DNA of 34,800 nt, taken from positions 1-34,800 of the forward strand of contig NZ_KB908341.1 of the NCBI RefSeq assembly GCF_000382385.1. Reading direction: 5' to 3'. The stretch comes from Segatella maculosa DSM 19339 = JCM 15638. GTDB lineage: Bacteria > Bacteroidota > Bacteroidia > Bacteroidales > Bacteroidaceae. The notes under the pieces are model-generated. The model searched no databases and was not told the origin of the DNA. It was given only the letters and a program-made list of their open reading frames with translations. Position numbers and translations under genes: made by a program. Position 1 is the stretch's first letter; each line of letters starts with the position of its first letter. This document shows, piece after piece, positions 16,101-24,772 of this stretch.

Positions 16101-18752
16101 TACGGCATCTCTGCCGTCTACCCTAGTCAGAAGGACTGCATCTGGATGATCAAGCAGAACGGAGGCGGCATCGCCGACCACGAGGTTGGAACAGGAAAAA
16201 CGCTCATCATGTGCATCGCCGCCCACGAGATGAAACGCCTCTCGCTGGCCCATAAGCCGATGATTATCGGACTGAAGGCGAACGTGGCAGAGATAGCCGC
16301 AACGTACCGGACTGCCTATCCCCAAGCCCGCATCCTCTATGCCTCCGAAAAGGATTTTTCTACGCAGAACCGCGTACGCTTTTTCAATAACATCCGCAAC
16401 AACGACTATGACTGCATCATCATGAGCCACGACCAGTTCGGCAAGATACCGCAATCGGTGGAGATACGGCAGAACATCCTGCAAGAAGAACTCGACACGG
16501 TGGAGGAAAACCTCGATGTGTTGCACGGGCAGGGACGGAATATTTCCGTTTCCATGCTTAAGGGGTTGGAAAAACGCAAGCACAACCTGCTGGCGAAGCT
16601 CGAAAAGATAGAGCATGAAATCAACAGCCGCAAGGACGACGTGGCGGACTTTGCGCAGATGGGCATCGACCACATCTTCGTCGATGAGAGCCATCAGTTC
16701 AAGAACCTGATGTTCAACACCCGACATGACCGCGTGGCGGGACTGGGCAACAGCGAGGGAAGTCAAAAGGCACTCAACCTGCTTTTTGCCATTCGTACGA
16801 TACAGGAGCGGTCGGGCAAGGACTTGGGGGCGACGTTCCTTTCGGGCACGACCATCTCCAACTCGCTCACAGAACTCTATCTGCTCTTCAAGTATCTGCG
16901 TCCCAAGGAGCTCGAACGGCAGGACATCCGATGCTTCGACGCGTGGGCGGCCATTTTTGCGAAGAAGACCACGGACTTCGAGTTCTCCGTAACGAACAAC
17001 ATCATTCAGAAAGAGCGTTTTCGGTATTTCATCAAGGTGCCGGAGTTGGCGGCGTTCTACAACGAGATCACCGACTACCGCACGGCTGAGGACGTGGGCG
17101 TTGTCCGTCCCGACAAGCATGAGATACTGCACAACATCCCGCCTACGCCCGACCAAGAGGTTTTCATTGGGAAACTCATGGAGTTTGCCAAGTCGGGCGA
17201 TGCTACGATACTGGGACGTGAAAAGCTCTCGGAAACGGAGGAAAAGGCAAAAATGCTCATCGCAACAGACTACGCGAGGAAGATGGCGCTCGATATGCGC
17301 ATGATCGATCCCGCCTACGGCGACCATCCCGATAACAAGGCGTCCCACTGCGCCCGGATGATAGCCGAGTATTACCAAAGATACGATGCACAGAAAGGTA
17401 CGCAGTTCGTTTTCTCCGACTTGGGCACCTATCAGCCCGGGCAGTGGAGCGTTTACAGCGAAATCAAGCGCAAGCTCGTGGAGGACTACGGCATCCCTGC
17501 CCATGAGATACGTTTTATACAGGAGTTCAAGAACGAAAAGAGCAAGAAAGCAGTCATCGAGGCGATGAACGATGGACGGGTGCGTGTGCTCTTCGGTTCC
17601 ACCTCCATGCTCGGTACGGGTGTGAACGCTCAGCAGCGTGCCGTGGCGGTGCATCACCTCGATACGCCGTGGCGGCCGTCCGACCTTGCACAGCGCGACG
17701 GACGGGCGGTGAGAAAGGGCAATGAGATCGCGCGGCTCTATGCCGACAACAAGGTGGACGTCATCATCTATGCAGTGGAAAAGTCGCTCGACAGCTACAA
17801 GTTCAACCTGCTGCATTGCAAGCAGACCTTTATCTCGCAGCTCAAAAGCGGGGCGATGGGAGCTCGTACCATCGACGAGGGGAGCATGGATGAGAAGTCG
17901 GGCATGAACTTTTCGGAGTACATGGCGATTCTTTCGGGCAACACCGACCTGCTCGACAAGGCACGGTTAGAAAAGAAAGTCGCCGCTTTGGAGAGCGAAC
18001 GCAAGTCGTTCAACCGCGCCAAGCACGAAACCCAGAACGGACTTTTGGAAATGACTAACCAGTTGGCTTTCGACAGGGCGGCAAAGGAAAAGATGTCGGA
18101 GGACTGGAAGATGTTCGAGGCGGCGGCAGCGAAAGACAAGGACGGCAACTATCTCAATGCCCTCGTGCTCGACGGTTTTCCCTCACGGGATGAGAAAGCC
18201 CTCGGTGCGAAGTTGCAGGACATTGACAAGAATATAAACACGGGTGGTGCACCGCAGCGTATCGGCGAGCTTTACGGCTTTGAGGTGAGCGTGACTACGG
18301 AGCGGGTATTGAGCGAGGGGTTGGAGCTGACACAGAACCGCTTTTCCATCAAGGGCAACTACAAGTACACGCACAATCACGGGCAGATAGCCAAGGCGGA
18401 TAAGGAAGCGGCGGCAAGGAACTTTTTACGCGCGTTGGAGCATATTCCGCAGACGATTGCGCAATATTGTACGCGCATTGAAGAGCAGGAGGAAAAAGTG
18501 GCACAGATGCAGCCCATCGTGTCGAAGGAGTGGAAGAAGGAGGACGAACTCAAAGGGCTCAAATCCGAATTGGCTGCCTTGGATAGGAAGATACAGTTAG
18601 ATTTGGCTCCGCCAACACTGGAAGCGACAGAAAAGGCCGTGGATGTGGAGAGGGTTACTATTGAGGAACAATCCACTTATGAGCATGGAATTACACCATT
18701 TCCTCGAAACGCTACGAGTGAAGGAGAGAGAGTGAAAGGGATCAGAATATAA
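13161..18752 (+). CDS. N6-adenine methyltransferase-like / SNF2-type helicase fusion
   Basis: A very large cytoplasmic protein (1863 residues) encoded in most CTnDOT-like elements. The N-terminal part resembles N6-adenine DNA methyltransferases: FYTPTEI (105-111), the SAM-binding motif [10 protein letters not shown] (130-139) and SNVPFG (195-200) in the place of the catalytic NPPF/Y. A Lys/Ala-rich linker at about 430-500 and a long middle region follow. The helicase part has Walker A GTGKT (1010-1014), DESH (1175-1178) as motif [10 protein letters not shown] as motif III, and motifs [23 protein letters not shown]...[10 protein letters not shown] (Gln1511 onward). A coiled-coil-rich C-terminus ends the protein. 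I start at the ATG overlapping DUF1896; an ATG at 13095 would lie entirely within the DUF1896 gene. Because of the altered NPPF motif, methyl transfer is unproven. Proposed roles include DNA processing or anti-restriction; this is inference. Confidence 0.88.
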   Translation: MAFNRKARLSDNIEAIRTAFTLDREHRVPTAEERQALERYCGFGGLKCILNPAGSLADAAQWTKSDLDLFAPTAELHRLIRENSPDERTYKRYMDSLKSSVLTAFYTPTEITETISGVLKENSIAPLRVLEPSAGRGAFVDAFLRDNPQAEVMAFEKDLLTGKVLSHLYPEQRVRIEGFERIEKPFEGYFDVAVSNVPFGDVAVFDAQFEKGSAVRRAAAKKIHDYFCLKTLDTVRDGGIVALLVPQGVLNADSNSAVRRLMLIQADLLSAVRMPNNLFTENAGTEAGCDLLVLQKHIGKEELSEDEKLLAEPARDNQNGIPTNAYFLRYPDRIVRTEEKRSTDLYGKPAMVYLHEGDVEGIARDLRRILSQDIQMRLDLQRYGQEVKMEEKIQRASLQRTSVQNVLASPVQAQTAREKTTSVKTANQKSQEQASSPNPVLTLFDLWEFTAAEQKQATTGKKQKREKAEKTKLKAKEKAAKSKPKERSLFDAAPKSETNDLYAGLDWETNPPINGFYEVMMDMTPEQRAKALQVGRQEVQMDKDTIVSRERAEDTPTLAPSKEEMLVPRALTQKLQPHYKEGTLVEEYSLDYGNQIGVLKNLTPYGATFSPLDLPLLLKEKAQAYIHVRDTYEKLYAYEAKQQEENASLRSNLNTYYDEFVMRYGVLNAPQNVGLVLMDAGGRNLLAIEREEKGRLVKSDIFVHPVSFSVLQTEHTDSPEEALSLSLNRYGSVELGYMQELTGSSEEELLAALKGRVFFNPLAGGYEIKDRFVAGNVIAKIEDIRQWQQVHTEVDSRVDEALAALEEAVPEQIPFDDLDFNFGERWIPTGVFAAYMSHLYETEVKIAYSPSLDEFSVSNTRTNVKIYEEFCVKGYYRSYDGMSLLKHALHNTVPNMMKCVGKDENGNDIKVRDAEKIQLANAKIDEIRNGFTEWLEAQSKEFKDRLTDLYNRKFNCFVRPKYDGSHQTFPDLDLKALGGKYGISAVYPSQKDCIWMIKQNGGGIADHEVGTGKTLIMCIAAHEMKRLSLAHKPMIIGLKANVAEIAATYRTAYPQARILYASEKDFSTQNRVRFFNNIRNNDYDCIIMSHDQFGKIPQSVEIRQNILQEELDTVEENLDVLHGQGRNISVSMLKGLEKRKHNLLAKLEKIEHEINSRKDDVADFAQMGIDHIFVDESHQFKNLMFNTRHDRVAGLGNSEGSQKALNLLFAIRTIQERSGKDLGATFLSGTTISNSLTELYLLFKYLRPKELERQDIRCFDAWAAIFAKKTTDFEFSVTNNIIQKERFRYFIKVPELAAFYNEITDYRTAEDVGVVRPDKHEILHNIPPTPDQEVFIGKLMEFAKSGDATILGREKLSETEEKAKMLIATDYARKMALDMRMIDPAYGDHPDNKASHCARMIAEYYQRYDAQKGTQFVFSDLGTYQPGQWSVYSEIKRKLVEDYGIPAHEIRFIQEFKNEKSKKAVIEAMNDGRVRVLFGSTSMLGTGVNAQQRAVAVHHLDTPWRPSDLAQRDGRAVRKGNEIARLYADNKVDVIIYAVEKSLDSYKFNLLHCKQTFISQLKSGAMGARTIDEGSMDEKSGMNFSEYMAILSGNTDLLDKARLEKKVAALESERKSFNRAKHETQNGLLEMTNQLAFDRAAKEKMSEDWKMFEAAAAKDKDGNYLNALVLDGFPSRDEKALGAKLQDIDKNINTGGAPQRIGELYGFEVSVTTERVLSEGLELTQNRFSIKGNYKYTHNHGQIAKADKEAAARNFLRALEHIPQTIAQYCTRIEEQEEKVAQMQPIVSKEWKKEDELKGLKSELAALDRKIQLDLAPPTLEATEKAVDVERVTIEEQSTYEHGITPFPRNATSEGERVKGIRI

Positions 18753-18816
18753 TAGTATATAACGATATTATCTTACGATAACATGAAAAAGTTAATGTTT
18801 ACGCACTCTCCAAAAA

Positions 18817-18880
18817 TTGTCTTATAGGACTTTTCAAAAAGCCTTATAGGACAATTTAAATTCTCTTATAAGACATTTTT
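18817..18880. terminator. CTTATA dyad array, probable bidirectional terminator
   Basis: The motif (T/C)CTTATA(G/A)GAC occurs three times with exact 22-bp spacing (cores at 18821, 18843 and 18865). Units 1 and 2 can pair as an about 18-bp stem, and units 2 and 3 as an alternative stem followed by CATTTTT. It lies between the converging methyltransferase/helicase and araC genes. Confidence 0.55.
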
Positions 18881-18904
18881 ACACCCTCTATTAAAGTTAA
18901 AAAA

Positions 18905-19018
18905 ATGACTAAGAAAGAAAGTACACCTATAAGAAGCTTTATGAAATCTATTTTGTCATCATTCATTCGCGGAAATCCGTTGGAGACGTACCCAAATGCT
19001 TATGTACAAAACGGCTGA
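18905..19018 (+). CDS. Possible small basic protein (37 codons)
   Basis: An ATG-initiated frame encodes MTKKESTPIRSFMKSILSSF followed by about 17 further residues. Its 3' half lies antisense to the end of the araC gene. The N-terminal 22 residues look like a short basic, amphipathic start of a backbone protein, and the remainder reads like antisense sequence. It may be the remnant of an ICE gene cut where the cargo was inserted. No homologue is recognised. Confidence 0.2.
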   Translation: MTKKESTPIRSFMKSILSSFIRGNPLETYPNAYVQNG

Positions 19019-19769
19019 AATAGGCAGGTGAAGAGAACTCAAAAAGGTCGGAGATTTGTGTAAACGACATCTCTCTTTCTTGCAGCAACCGGCGAATATG
19101 GATGGTTGTGAAACGGGAAATCCAATAGTTAGCGGTTTTTCCGCTCACACTCTTGCATATCTCGGAGAGATACTTGGGAGTGACGCAGAGCTTGTCGGCG
19201 TAATACCCCACTTCACGTTTCTTTACATAGTCGCCGTGCTCCAGCATCTGCATAAAGCGGGCGATAATGTCGGCATCTTGAAAAGATATGTTTGCTAAGC
19301 CGTTTTGCGAAGAGTGAATATCGAAGAAATCAAGAAACATCATCTGTGTGGCGCAGATCAATACATCTTCTTGAAATGGATTTTGCTCTTTAAGTAGTCG
19401 GTTTTCAATTTGAAGAAAGTCTTGACGAAGTTGTTCAAACCTTTCTTCGTCCATTTGCATCACCGGGCAAGTATAAAGTGCCAATGTACCTCTGATGCCA
19501 TAGTTGCTGCGTGGTGTGCATCGTTCCAAGAACTCAGGACTGACATAGATGCACATCACCTCAAAGTCGGCTGTACATACCATCCGTTCCATCACTTGTC
19601 CGACAACAATCATTGCCTCGCTGGCTTTTAGTGAGAAACTGCGACCATCAATCATAAAATCCATACGCCCATGGGTACAGATGATGTGTGCCACATGTCG
19701 ATTCAAATCTTCTGAACAAAGTCGGTCAAGATGGTGGTCGACAATCAGATTATTTTCATTGAATGCCAT
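18963..19769 (-). CDS. AraC family transcriptional regulator
   Basis: A 268-residue regulator. The N-terminal region (about 1-150) is a cupin-like sensing domain, with HIICTHGRMDFMIDGRSFSLKASEAMIV as strands. The C-terminal AraC double HTH (about 165-266) shows YYADKLCVTPKYLSEICKSVSGKTANYWISRFTTIHIRRLLQE in the first HTH and FTQISDLFEFSSPAYFSRFVHKHLGTSPTDFRE in the second, which matches the family signature. It is the last gene of the minus-strand cargo block and has its own -7 box (TATCTTTG on the minus strand, 20 bp before the ATG). It is the only regulator of this type in the cargo and so the best candidate to bind the shared GACTTTTGTGTAA box of the three cargo promoters. The inducer is unknown. 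The E. coli YqhC-YqhD/DkgA aldehyde-response pair is a functional parallel, not a demonstrated homologue. Confidence 0.92.
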   Translation of the reverse strand: MAFNENNLIVDHHLDRLCSEDLNRHVAHIICTHGRMDFMIDGRSFSLKASEAMIVVGQVMERMVCTADFEVMCIYVSPEFLERCTPRSNYGIRGTLALYTCPVMQMDEERFEQLRQDFLQIENRLLKEQNPFQEDVLICATQMMFLDFFDIHSSQNGLANISFQDADIIARFMQMLEHGDYVKKREVGYYADKLCVTPKYLSEICKSVSGKTANYWISRFTTIHIRRLLQEREMSFTQISDLFEFSSPAYFSRFVHKHLGTSPTDFRE

Positions 19770-19844
19770 AAGATTTCTTTTTTCACAAAGATAATAAAAT
19801 ATCCTTGCATGTAGAAAGTTTATAAAGAAATCTTATGCCATTCA
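19760..19844 (-). promoter_or_regulatory. araC promoter flanked by 21-bp inverted repeats
   Basis: TGAATGCCATAAGATTTCTT(T) at 19760-19780 and its near-exact inverse at 19824-19844 (20 of 21 bp) enclose 43 bp containing CAAAGATA, i.e. TATCTTTG on the minus strand. The inner arm contains the araC start codon; the outer arm starts 10 bp from the stop codon of the hydrolase gene. Confidence 0.6.
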
Positions 19845-19854
19845 ACGTTTTTTC

Positions 19855-20814
19855 TTAGAGGTACTTCCCAAAGAAAGTCAGAAGTTCACCTACGTTTTCT
19901 TTCACATATTTGTCCATATCATACATTTCAAAGTGCGTGGCACCCTTAGTGAGATGAAAGAATTTTGGTTCCGGAGCATTCTCAAACATCTTCTTTGCCC
20001 CTGCCGTGGTGAAAGCCTTTTCTCCTGCGATGACAAGATAAGGCACTTTTAGTTCTTTCACCGTTTCTGTGGGGTGGAACTTGTGCCACGCCAATTGACT
20101 CCATGCCGGTGTAGGACAGGCCTGAACCGCAGCACCACGATCGGGATTGCGATAATAGGCTTCGCCTTCACTGCCCTTGATAAGGTCAAGCCGCTCCACG
20201 TCTCCGCCCTTTTCGAACATAGATTTCATTTTTAAGAGCGCATCGTCGGAATGAGTTCGGATATCTTCCATCATAATAAACGGAACAATACTGGCTATTG
20301 CTTTCACACGTTTATCATTTCTGAAAGCATTGGGGACATACACGCCTGAGCCACAAATGCCTACGGCACCGATATGATCTTTATCTACGAAGTTGAGTGT
20401 TTGCAGATAGCTCACTGCCGAACGCAGGTCAGCACCCTTTATCTCCGGGTCTTCATAACCACGCGGATGTCCCTCGCTTGCACCGATATAACTATGGTCG
20501 AAAACCAGCGTGGCATAGCCTGCCTCTGCCAATAGTTGCGCATAGAGGCTTTGCGTCTGTTCTTTTACGCTGTACATGGGCCCGCCTACGATGATAGCTT
20601 TCAGCCTTTCACCCTGCTTCCATGTACGTGGACGATAGAGAATACCTGCCAACACAAATCCGTTCTCCTGCTGTGTGAATACAACGGGCGTACGGTCTAC
20701 CTTTTCGATAGGTGCTTTGCTCACTTCCAAATTCTCTTTTCCTACTGTCGTTTGTGCCGTTATCGTTGCCGAGGAGAGCAATGCTCCGGCCAAAAGAATG
20801 TTTCTTACTTTCAT
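19855..20814 (-). CDS. Exported alpha/beta hydrolase, dienelactone-hydrolase-like
   Basis: A 319-residue protein with a signal peptide (cleavage probably after ITA, Gln21 at +1). One alpha/beta-hydrolase domain spans about 45-319. The nucleophile elbow is VGICGSG, which puts Cys154 where serine esterases have Ser, as in dienelactone hydrolase (GxCxG). Other family features are VGGPM near 77-80 (oxyanion region), LAEAGYATLVFDHSYIGASEG and GATHFEMY with His294 as the catalytic base. Expected chemistry is cleavage of an ester or lactone; the substrate is not known. It follows the RibD-type gene by 25 bp and precedes araC, so it is the last enzyme gene of the esterase operon. A relative with the same Cys elbow is encoded at 27570. 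Confidence 0.82.
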   Translation of the reverse strand: MKVRNILLAGALLSSATITAQTTVGKENLEVSKAPIEKVDRTPVVFTQQENGFVLAGILYRPRTWKQGERLKAIIVGGPMYSVKEQTQSLYAQLLAEAGYATLVFDHSYIGASEGHPRGYEDPEIKGADLRSAVSYLQTLNFVDKDHIGAVGICGSGVYVPNAFRNDKRVKAIASIVPFIMMEDIRTHSDDALLKMKSMFEKGGDVERLDLIKGSEGEAYYRNPDRGAAVQACPTPAWSQLAWHKFHPTETVKELKVPYLVIAGEKAFTTAGAKKMFENAPEPKFFHLTKGATHFEMYDMDKYVKENVGELLTFFGKYL

Positions 20815-20839
20815 GTCTTTATTGTCTTGAATGTTTCAT

Positions 20840-21553
20840 TTACATTTGTCTCACTTGATAATGCAGCCACACGCAGCCCGCTTCGAGTCGCTCCACATTG
20901 ATCAAGCGGAGGGATTGCCGGGAAAGTTCGTCGGCTGTTTCGCCGCGATGGTCTATGATGGACGGCGCACCCTGACGGCCGTCGAGCTGTGGACTGACAA
21001 CGATGCTCAGTTCGCTGACTAATCCCACCTGAAAGAAGCTGCCGTTGGTGATGCCTCCGCCTTGCAATGAAACGCGGCGAATGCCAAAATCATTGTAAAG
21101 CGTCTCCATAGCCTTGCCTATATCCGTGCCATCTTTTCCGGCAAAGACATAGCTGATTTGCATATCTTCCAGAAACTCCAAGTAGTCGGCACTCACGTGC
21201 TCGCCGAGCACGACAATGATGTTGTCGCCGCGCAACCGGTTATCGGTGAAGCGCACATCGCCGTCGGGCACCAGCGCAATCATTTGTCGTCGGCTGCCGC
21301 AATCGCCCACGAACGTGCGCAGTTGGTCGGGATATGCCACATGGTAGGTACAACCTTCAAACCGTTCGGGGAAGAACTCTTTCACCGTCCGCGTACCGAA
21401 CAGCCATGCATCGGTGGCTAATCTCTGCCCTATGGTATGATATTGCGCCGTTATCTCGTCGGCATTGTATTCCTTGTCCGGAGCTGTCCAGCGGCTGTTG
21501 TCCACCTTCCCGTCTACGGGAGCCATCATGTGGCAAATGATTTGCGGTTTCAT
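20840..21553 (-). CDS. RibD C-terminal domain / dihydrofolate-reductase-fold protein
   Basis: A 237-residue cytosolic NAD(P)H-dependent reductase-like protein. It has the RibD C-terminal fold from end to end: ICHMMAPVDGKVDNSRW at the N-terminus (the substrate-side loop that reads SLDG in relatives), DAWLFGTRTVKEF, then IRRVSLQGGGITNGSFFQVGLVSELSIVVSP, the glycine-rich cofactor loop plus the conserved strand. It lacks the N-terminal deaminase domain of riboflavin RibD, so it is not a riboflavin enzyme but one of the many stand-alone reductases of this fold. It sits between an esterase and a hydrolase with gaps of 25-27 bp and must be co-transcribed with them. Its substrate is unknown. Confidence 0.85.
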   Translation of the reverse strand: MKPQIICHMMAPVDGKVDNSRWTAPDKEYNADEITAQYHTIGQRLATDAWLFGTRTVKEFFPERFEGCTYHVAYPDQLRTFVGDCGSRRQMIALVPDGDVRFTDNRLRGDNIIVVLGEHVSADYLEFLEDMQISYVFAGKDGTDIGKAMETLYNDFGIRRVSLQGGGITNGSFFQVGLVSELSIVVSPQLDGRQGAPSIIDHRGETADELSRQSLRLINVERLEAGCVWLHYQVRQM

Positions 21554-21580
21554 TTTTTTCTGCGTTTGTATGCCTGTTTG

Positions 21581-23575
21581 CTATTTCTTTATAATCTTCT
21601 TGCCATTTACAATGTTGATGCCTTTTTGCAGGTTACTGCGACGCATGCCTTCTATGCTGTATATGGTGTCGCCCTTTGTTTGGCGCACCGTATTTTGCCG
21701 AACGCTTGTTGTACCTGTCTGTTTTTGCCAAAACTTCACGGCATCGTTCAGCCAGCCTTCCGCTACTGTTCCCTGTCCCAAGCCGAAGCCGTGAGGCAAA
21801 CCGTCGTAGGCGTGAAATTCGGTGTCGATGCCCAGTGAAGAGAGCGTTTGCAGGCGGCGTTGCATGATTTGCCACGAGGCGATGCCATCGGCCGTGCCCA
21901 CACAGGCATAAGTGGGTGCGTCGGCAGAAGATGTGGCGGTGTAGCCCGTGTATTGCATCACCACGGCGGCGGCCTGCGCAATGTCCGTTCTGCCCGTCAG
22001 TCGGCGAAGATTATCGGCATTGCCCAATGTGGCAGCCATGCGTGCGCCGGCACTTCCGCCCCAAAGCGAGTAGCCATTGGTACTTACGCCCAGCTCTGCG
22101 GCATGGTCGTGTACGAAGGTGATGGCGCGTGCCAAGTCTTCCATGGCCGTCTGTGCACCGGGCCGATAGATTAAGGCAAAAGCATTGTAGCCCTGCTTGC
22201 TCAGTTCCAGTGCGTGCGGATAGCTGTCGTGCATTGCGCCAACGTATGCAAAACCACCGCCGGCGTTGCAGATGGCAAAAGGCGCACCGGCTTTACCCCG
22301 GAAGAAGAATAGCCCCGTGTTGCGTTTGCGTGGGTCGGCAGCTTTCTCCTCGTCGGTGTAGATATTGTAGAAGATGCGCTCGCCCGCGTCGGCATGATGC
22401 TTCATATAGTTTACAATCTCGACCGTCTTGTCGGCATTGATGTGGCTGTACCACGTCAGTTGCAGTTCTTCGAGTGTTTCGCCGCTCCAATAGCCGCGGT
22501 CTGCGGGGAATATCAGCCGCCCGAAACCGTTGAACGCAGGGGCTGCCATTACATCTTCAATGCGACTTGTCCGTGTATACAGCCCACCATTTGCGGGAAA
22601 GAAGAAAGGCAGCGCATGGTAGCAAAACTCCCACACGGCATTGAAATCGTGTCGTCCGCCCGGCTTTTGATGATAGGAGAAGTTGCTGCTGTTGAATGTT
22701 TCGGTCAGTTCGGCCATCGCCAATGCCTGATTGTGTGTCTGAGGCAGGCGTACGTCGTCGCTGCCCACGGCATACCACACGTAGAAATCGTTTTTATAAG
22801 GCGATGCATTCACAAGGTCGGCAAGGAACTGCGCCGTCTCTTTTGGTCGGCTTGCCCCGCCAAACATTTCGATGTGCCAGTTGTCGCCGCTCATGGGCAG
22901 ATACCACTTTGTGTAGGGAAACGCCTGCTCGAAGACATACCACGTGGTGATGGCGCCCAGCGAGAAGCCGCCCAACGCACGATGACCGCGCGATGCCAGC
23001 AGTCCCGCCTCATCGGTTGTTTCGGCATAGGTGCTGTAACGGCTCTCCACGGCGGGCACAAGGTCGTTTACATATTCGTTGGCAAACACGGCAGCCTCGC
23101 GCGTGCTCTCGCCCCAGTCTTTGGCTCGGTTATCCTTGTCCCATGTCGGCGACACGGCAATGAAGGGCCGCGTGCGTCCCTGCGCTATCAGGTTGTCGAA
23201 GAGATGCTTCATCTGTTGCATGCCGGGTCGCCCGAAATAGTCTTCCGCCGTGCCCGTCCAGCCGTGCAGCAGATAGATGATGTCATACTTCTTCGCCGCG
23301 TCGTAGCCGTAAGGCAGATAGATGTAGGCCGGCTTGCGTGTGGCGGGCCGGTCGGCACGGGTATAATCCTTTGCGTCGTAGTGCATCAGCTCCACGCGTC
23401 CCTGCTCGGCGGCAGGCTGAAAGTAGGCCGACGGCACGGGGGTAGTGGGTTGCATCACGGTTTTCACGGGATCGCCCCCATTGATGTTATCATGCGCGTT
23501 TGCCTCTTCCGAACAAGCTGCACAGCAGAGTGACGAGGCGGCAAACAGCATACAGGTTGATATTGACTTTTTCAT
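21581..23575 (-). CDS. Two-domain exported esterase (feruloyl-esterase-like plus BD-FAE-like hydrolase)
   Basis: A 664-residue exported protein with an N-terminal signal; Cys21 could be lipidated, but the lipobox is atypical. Domain 1 (about 60-325) is an esterase D/feruloyl-esterase-like alpha/beta hydrolase with LLHGWTG near 102-108, the nucleophile elbow GGFSLG (Ser205) and GGRHDF (His309). A linker of about 85 residues follows. Domain 2 (about 420-625) is a second alpha/beta hydrolase like BD-FAE: ICNAGGGFAYVG (oxyanion loop), WGGSAGAR with Ser508, TADG with Asp563 and PHGFG with His595. The tail (about 638-664) carries IYSIEGM and QKGINIVNGKKIIKK, a Bacteroidales C-terminal motif shared with the AKR at 26299. 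It is the first gene of an operon with the RibD-type reductase and the Cys hydrolase. Likely activity is release of acyl or aryl groups from carbohydrate or plant phenolic esters; this is inference. Confidence 0.85.
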   Translation of the reverse strand: MKKSISTCMLFAASSLCCAACSEEANAHDNINGGDPVKTVMQPTTPVPSAYFQPAAEQGRVELMHYDAKDYTRADRPATRKPAYIYLPYGYDAAKKYDIIYLLHGWTGTAEDYFGRPGMQQMKHLFDNLIAQGRTRPFIAVSPTWDKDNRAKDWGESTREAAVFANEYVNDLVPAVESRYSTYAETTDEAGLLASRGHRALGGFSLGAITTWYVFEQAFPYTKWYLPMSGDNWHIEMFGGASRPKETAQFLADLVNASPYKNDFYVWYAVGSDDVRLPQTHNQALAMAELTETFNSSNFSYHQKPGGRHDFNAVWEFCYHALPFFFPANGGLYTRTSRIEDVMAAPAFNGFGRLIFPADRGYWSGETLEELQLTWYSHINADKTVEIVNYMKHHADAGERIFYNIYTDEEKAADPRKRNTGLFFFRGKAGAPFAICNAGGGFAYVGAMHDSYPHALELSKQGYNAFALIYRPGAQTAMEDLARAITFVHDHAAELGVSTNGYSLWGGSAGARMAATLGNADNLRRLTGRTDIAQAAAVVMQYTGYTATSSADAPTYACVGTADGIASWQIMQRRLQTLSSLGIDTEFHAYDGLPHGFGLGQGTVAEGWLNDAVKFWQKQTGTTSVRQNTVRQTKGDTIYSIEGMRRSNLQKGINIVNGKKIIKK

Positions 23576-23601
23576 CTTTCGTTACTTGTTGGTTACGACT
23601 G

Positions 23602-23650
23602 CAAAGGTAGGCAGAAAACAAGAAGCCGTCTTTACACAAAAGTCGGCTTC
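23602..23650 (-). promoter_or_regulatory. Cargo promoter P1 (esterase operon)
   Basis: Read on the minus strand: GAAGCCGACTTTTGTGTAA (23650-23632), then -7 box TACCTTTG (23609-23602), then the esterase ATG 26 bp further. The segment CGACTTTTG to the -7 box spans 27 bp and there is no TTTG at the normal -33 distance, which suggests activator-dependent transcription. AGAAGCCG/CGGCTTCT at 23621-23651 also forms an 8-bp inverted repeat around the box. Confidence 0.7.
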
Positions 23651-23671
23651 TCGTTCATTTTTCGGATATAA

Positions 23672-24526
23672 TTAATGGTTGCGTGGAGCAAAGCTCATAA
23701 ACCACTTTGTGATTTCCGGGTTGTGATGGCTTGGCATGATAAGGGGCTTTGCCGTATCCAATTTCAGTATTTCGTCCATTTCACTGTCGGTCAGTGTGAA
23801 GTCGAAGAGGTGTAGGTTCTGTTCCATACGTTCCTTGCGAACTGACTTCGGAATGACAATAATGCCCCGTTGCAACAGATAACGAAGTGCAACCTGCGCC
23901 CCCGTCTTGCCATGTGCGGCTCCAATGGCAGCCAACGTTTCATTCGTAAAGAAACCGTTCTTACCCTCGGCCAACGGTCCCCACGACATGTGTGCCACGC
24001 CCAACTCGTCCATATACTTGCGTGCTTCGGTCTGCTGGAAGAACACATGCGTCTCTACTTGGTTCACCGCTGGCACCACGTCCATGAAATGAGTGAGGTC
24101 GATAAGGTGGTCGGGATAGAAGTTGCTCACGCCGATGGCTCTCACTTTACCTGCTTTCAGTGCGTCTTCCAATGCGCGATAGGCATTGTATCGGTCGCCG
24201 AAGGGCTGATGGAGCAGCATGAGGTCGATGTAGTCTGTGCCCAACTTACGTAAGCTCTCGTCGATGCTGCGTGCCGGGGTATCGCCCTCGTAGGCAGACA
24301 TCCAAATCTTGTCTACCACAAAGATATCCTCGCGCTTGATGCTACTCTTCCTGATGGCATTGCCCACACCCTCTTCGTTTTGATAGGCTTGCGCCGTGTC
24401 TATCATTCGGTAGCCTATGCTCAGCGCATCGGCCACGCAACGTTCCGCCTCTTCGGGCGACACCTGAAACACACCGTAGCCCAGCTGCGGCATTTCTACT
24501 CCATTGTTCAGTTTGATGGTTTCCAT
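23672..24526 (-). CDS. Aldo/keto reductase (2,5-diketogluconate-reductase-like)
   Basis: A 284-residue cytosolic NADPH-dependent carbonyl reductase of the AKR5-like group. The full catalytic tetrad is visible: Asp43 and Tyr48 in MIDTAQAY, Lys73 in VVDKIW, and His106 in LLHQP. GVSNF (about 136-140), NQVETHVFFQQ and PKSVRKERMEQN near the C-terminus (phosphate-binding loop for NADPH) complete the family picture. There is no signal peptide. It is transcribed alone from its own promoter with the shared regulatory box and lies upstream of the esterase operon on the same strand. Relatives reduce 2,5-diketogluconate, methylglyoxal or other aldehydes, so the exact substrate is open. Confidence 0.92.
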   Translation of the reverse strand: METIKLNNGVEMPQLGYGVFQVSPEEAERCVADALSIGYRMIDTAQAYQNEEGVGNAIRKSSIKREDIFVVDKIWMSAYEGDTPARSIDESLRKLGTDYIDLMLLHQPFGDRYNAYRALEDALKAGKVRAIGVSNFYPDHLIDLTHFMDVVPAVNQVETHVFFQQTEARKYMDELGVAHMSWGPLAEGKNGFFTNETLAAIGAAHGKTGAQVALRYLLQRGIIVIPKSVRKERMEQNLHLFDFTLTDSEMDEILKLDTAKPLIMPSHHNPEITKWFMSFAPRNH

Positions 24527-24576
24527 TGTTTTTTCTACTTTATGTTAATAATTGATGTACTTCGTCGAACACGCTG

Positions 24577-24625
24577 CGAAGATACGAAGATAAAACGAAA
24601 GTCAGCTTACACAAAAGTCGGCTTC
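24577..24625 (-). promoter_or_regulatory. Cargo promoter P2 (aldo/keto reductase)
   Basis: Read on the minus strand: GAAGCCGACTTTTGTGTAA (24625-24607), identical over 19 bp to P1. The -7-like TATCTTCG at 24584-24577 lies 27 bp past GACTTTTG as in P1 and P3; a second TATCTTCG lies directly before it at 19-bp distance. A second half-site GCTGACTTT follows the first GCCGACTTT at 16-bp spacing, the layout expected for an AraC dimer. Confidence 0.68.
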
Positions 24626-24772
24626 GCGTGTTAATAACTCGGAAGATGCGCCGCATGCTCTTGTGCCCCGTCGGAGTGATGATGGCGAGCCGCACGATAG
24701 GAAAGGCAAGATAGGTGTAACGGGCGTGCAACTTTTTTCATATCACATAGTGAATCGTAATGATACTTTTTA

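Noticed and set aside
16053..17816. 587-codon open frame on the minus strand within the methyltransferase/helicase gene
   Set aside because: It lies opposite the helicase motifs (Walker A, DESH, motif VI), which fix the plus strand as coding; no recognisable protein in the antisense frame.
22394..23533. 379-codon plus-strand frame opposite the two-domain esterase
   Set aside because: The minus strand has a signal peptide and two GxSxG triads; the plus frame is a shadow.
24540..24731. 63-codon minus-strand frame upstream of the AKR
   Set aside because: It covers promoter P2 and a GC-rich stretch; no signal, domain or ribosome binding site was found.
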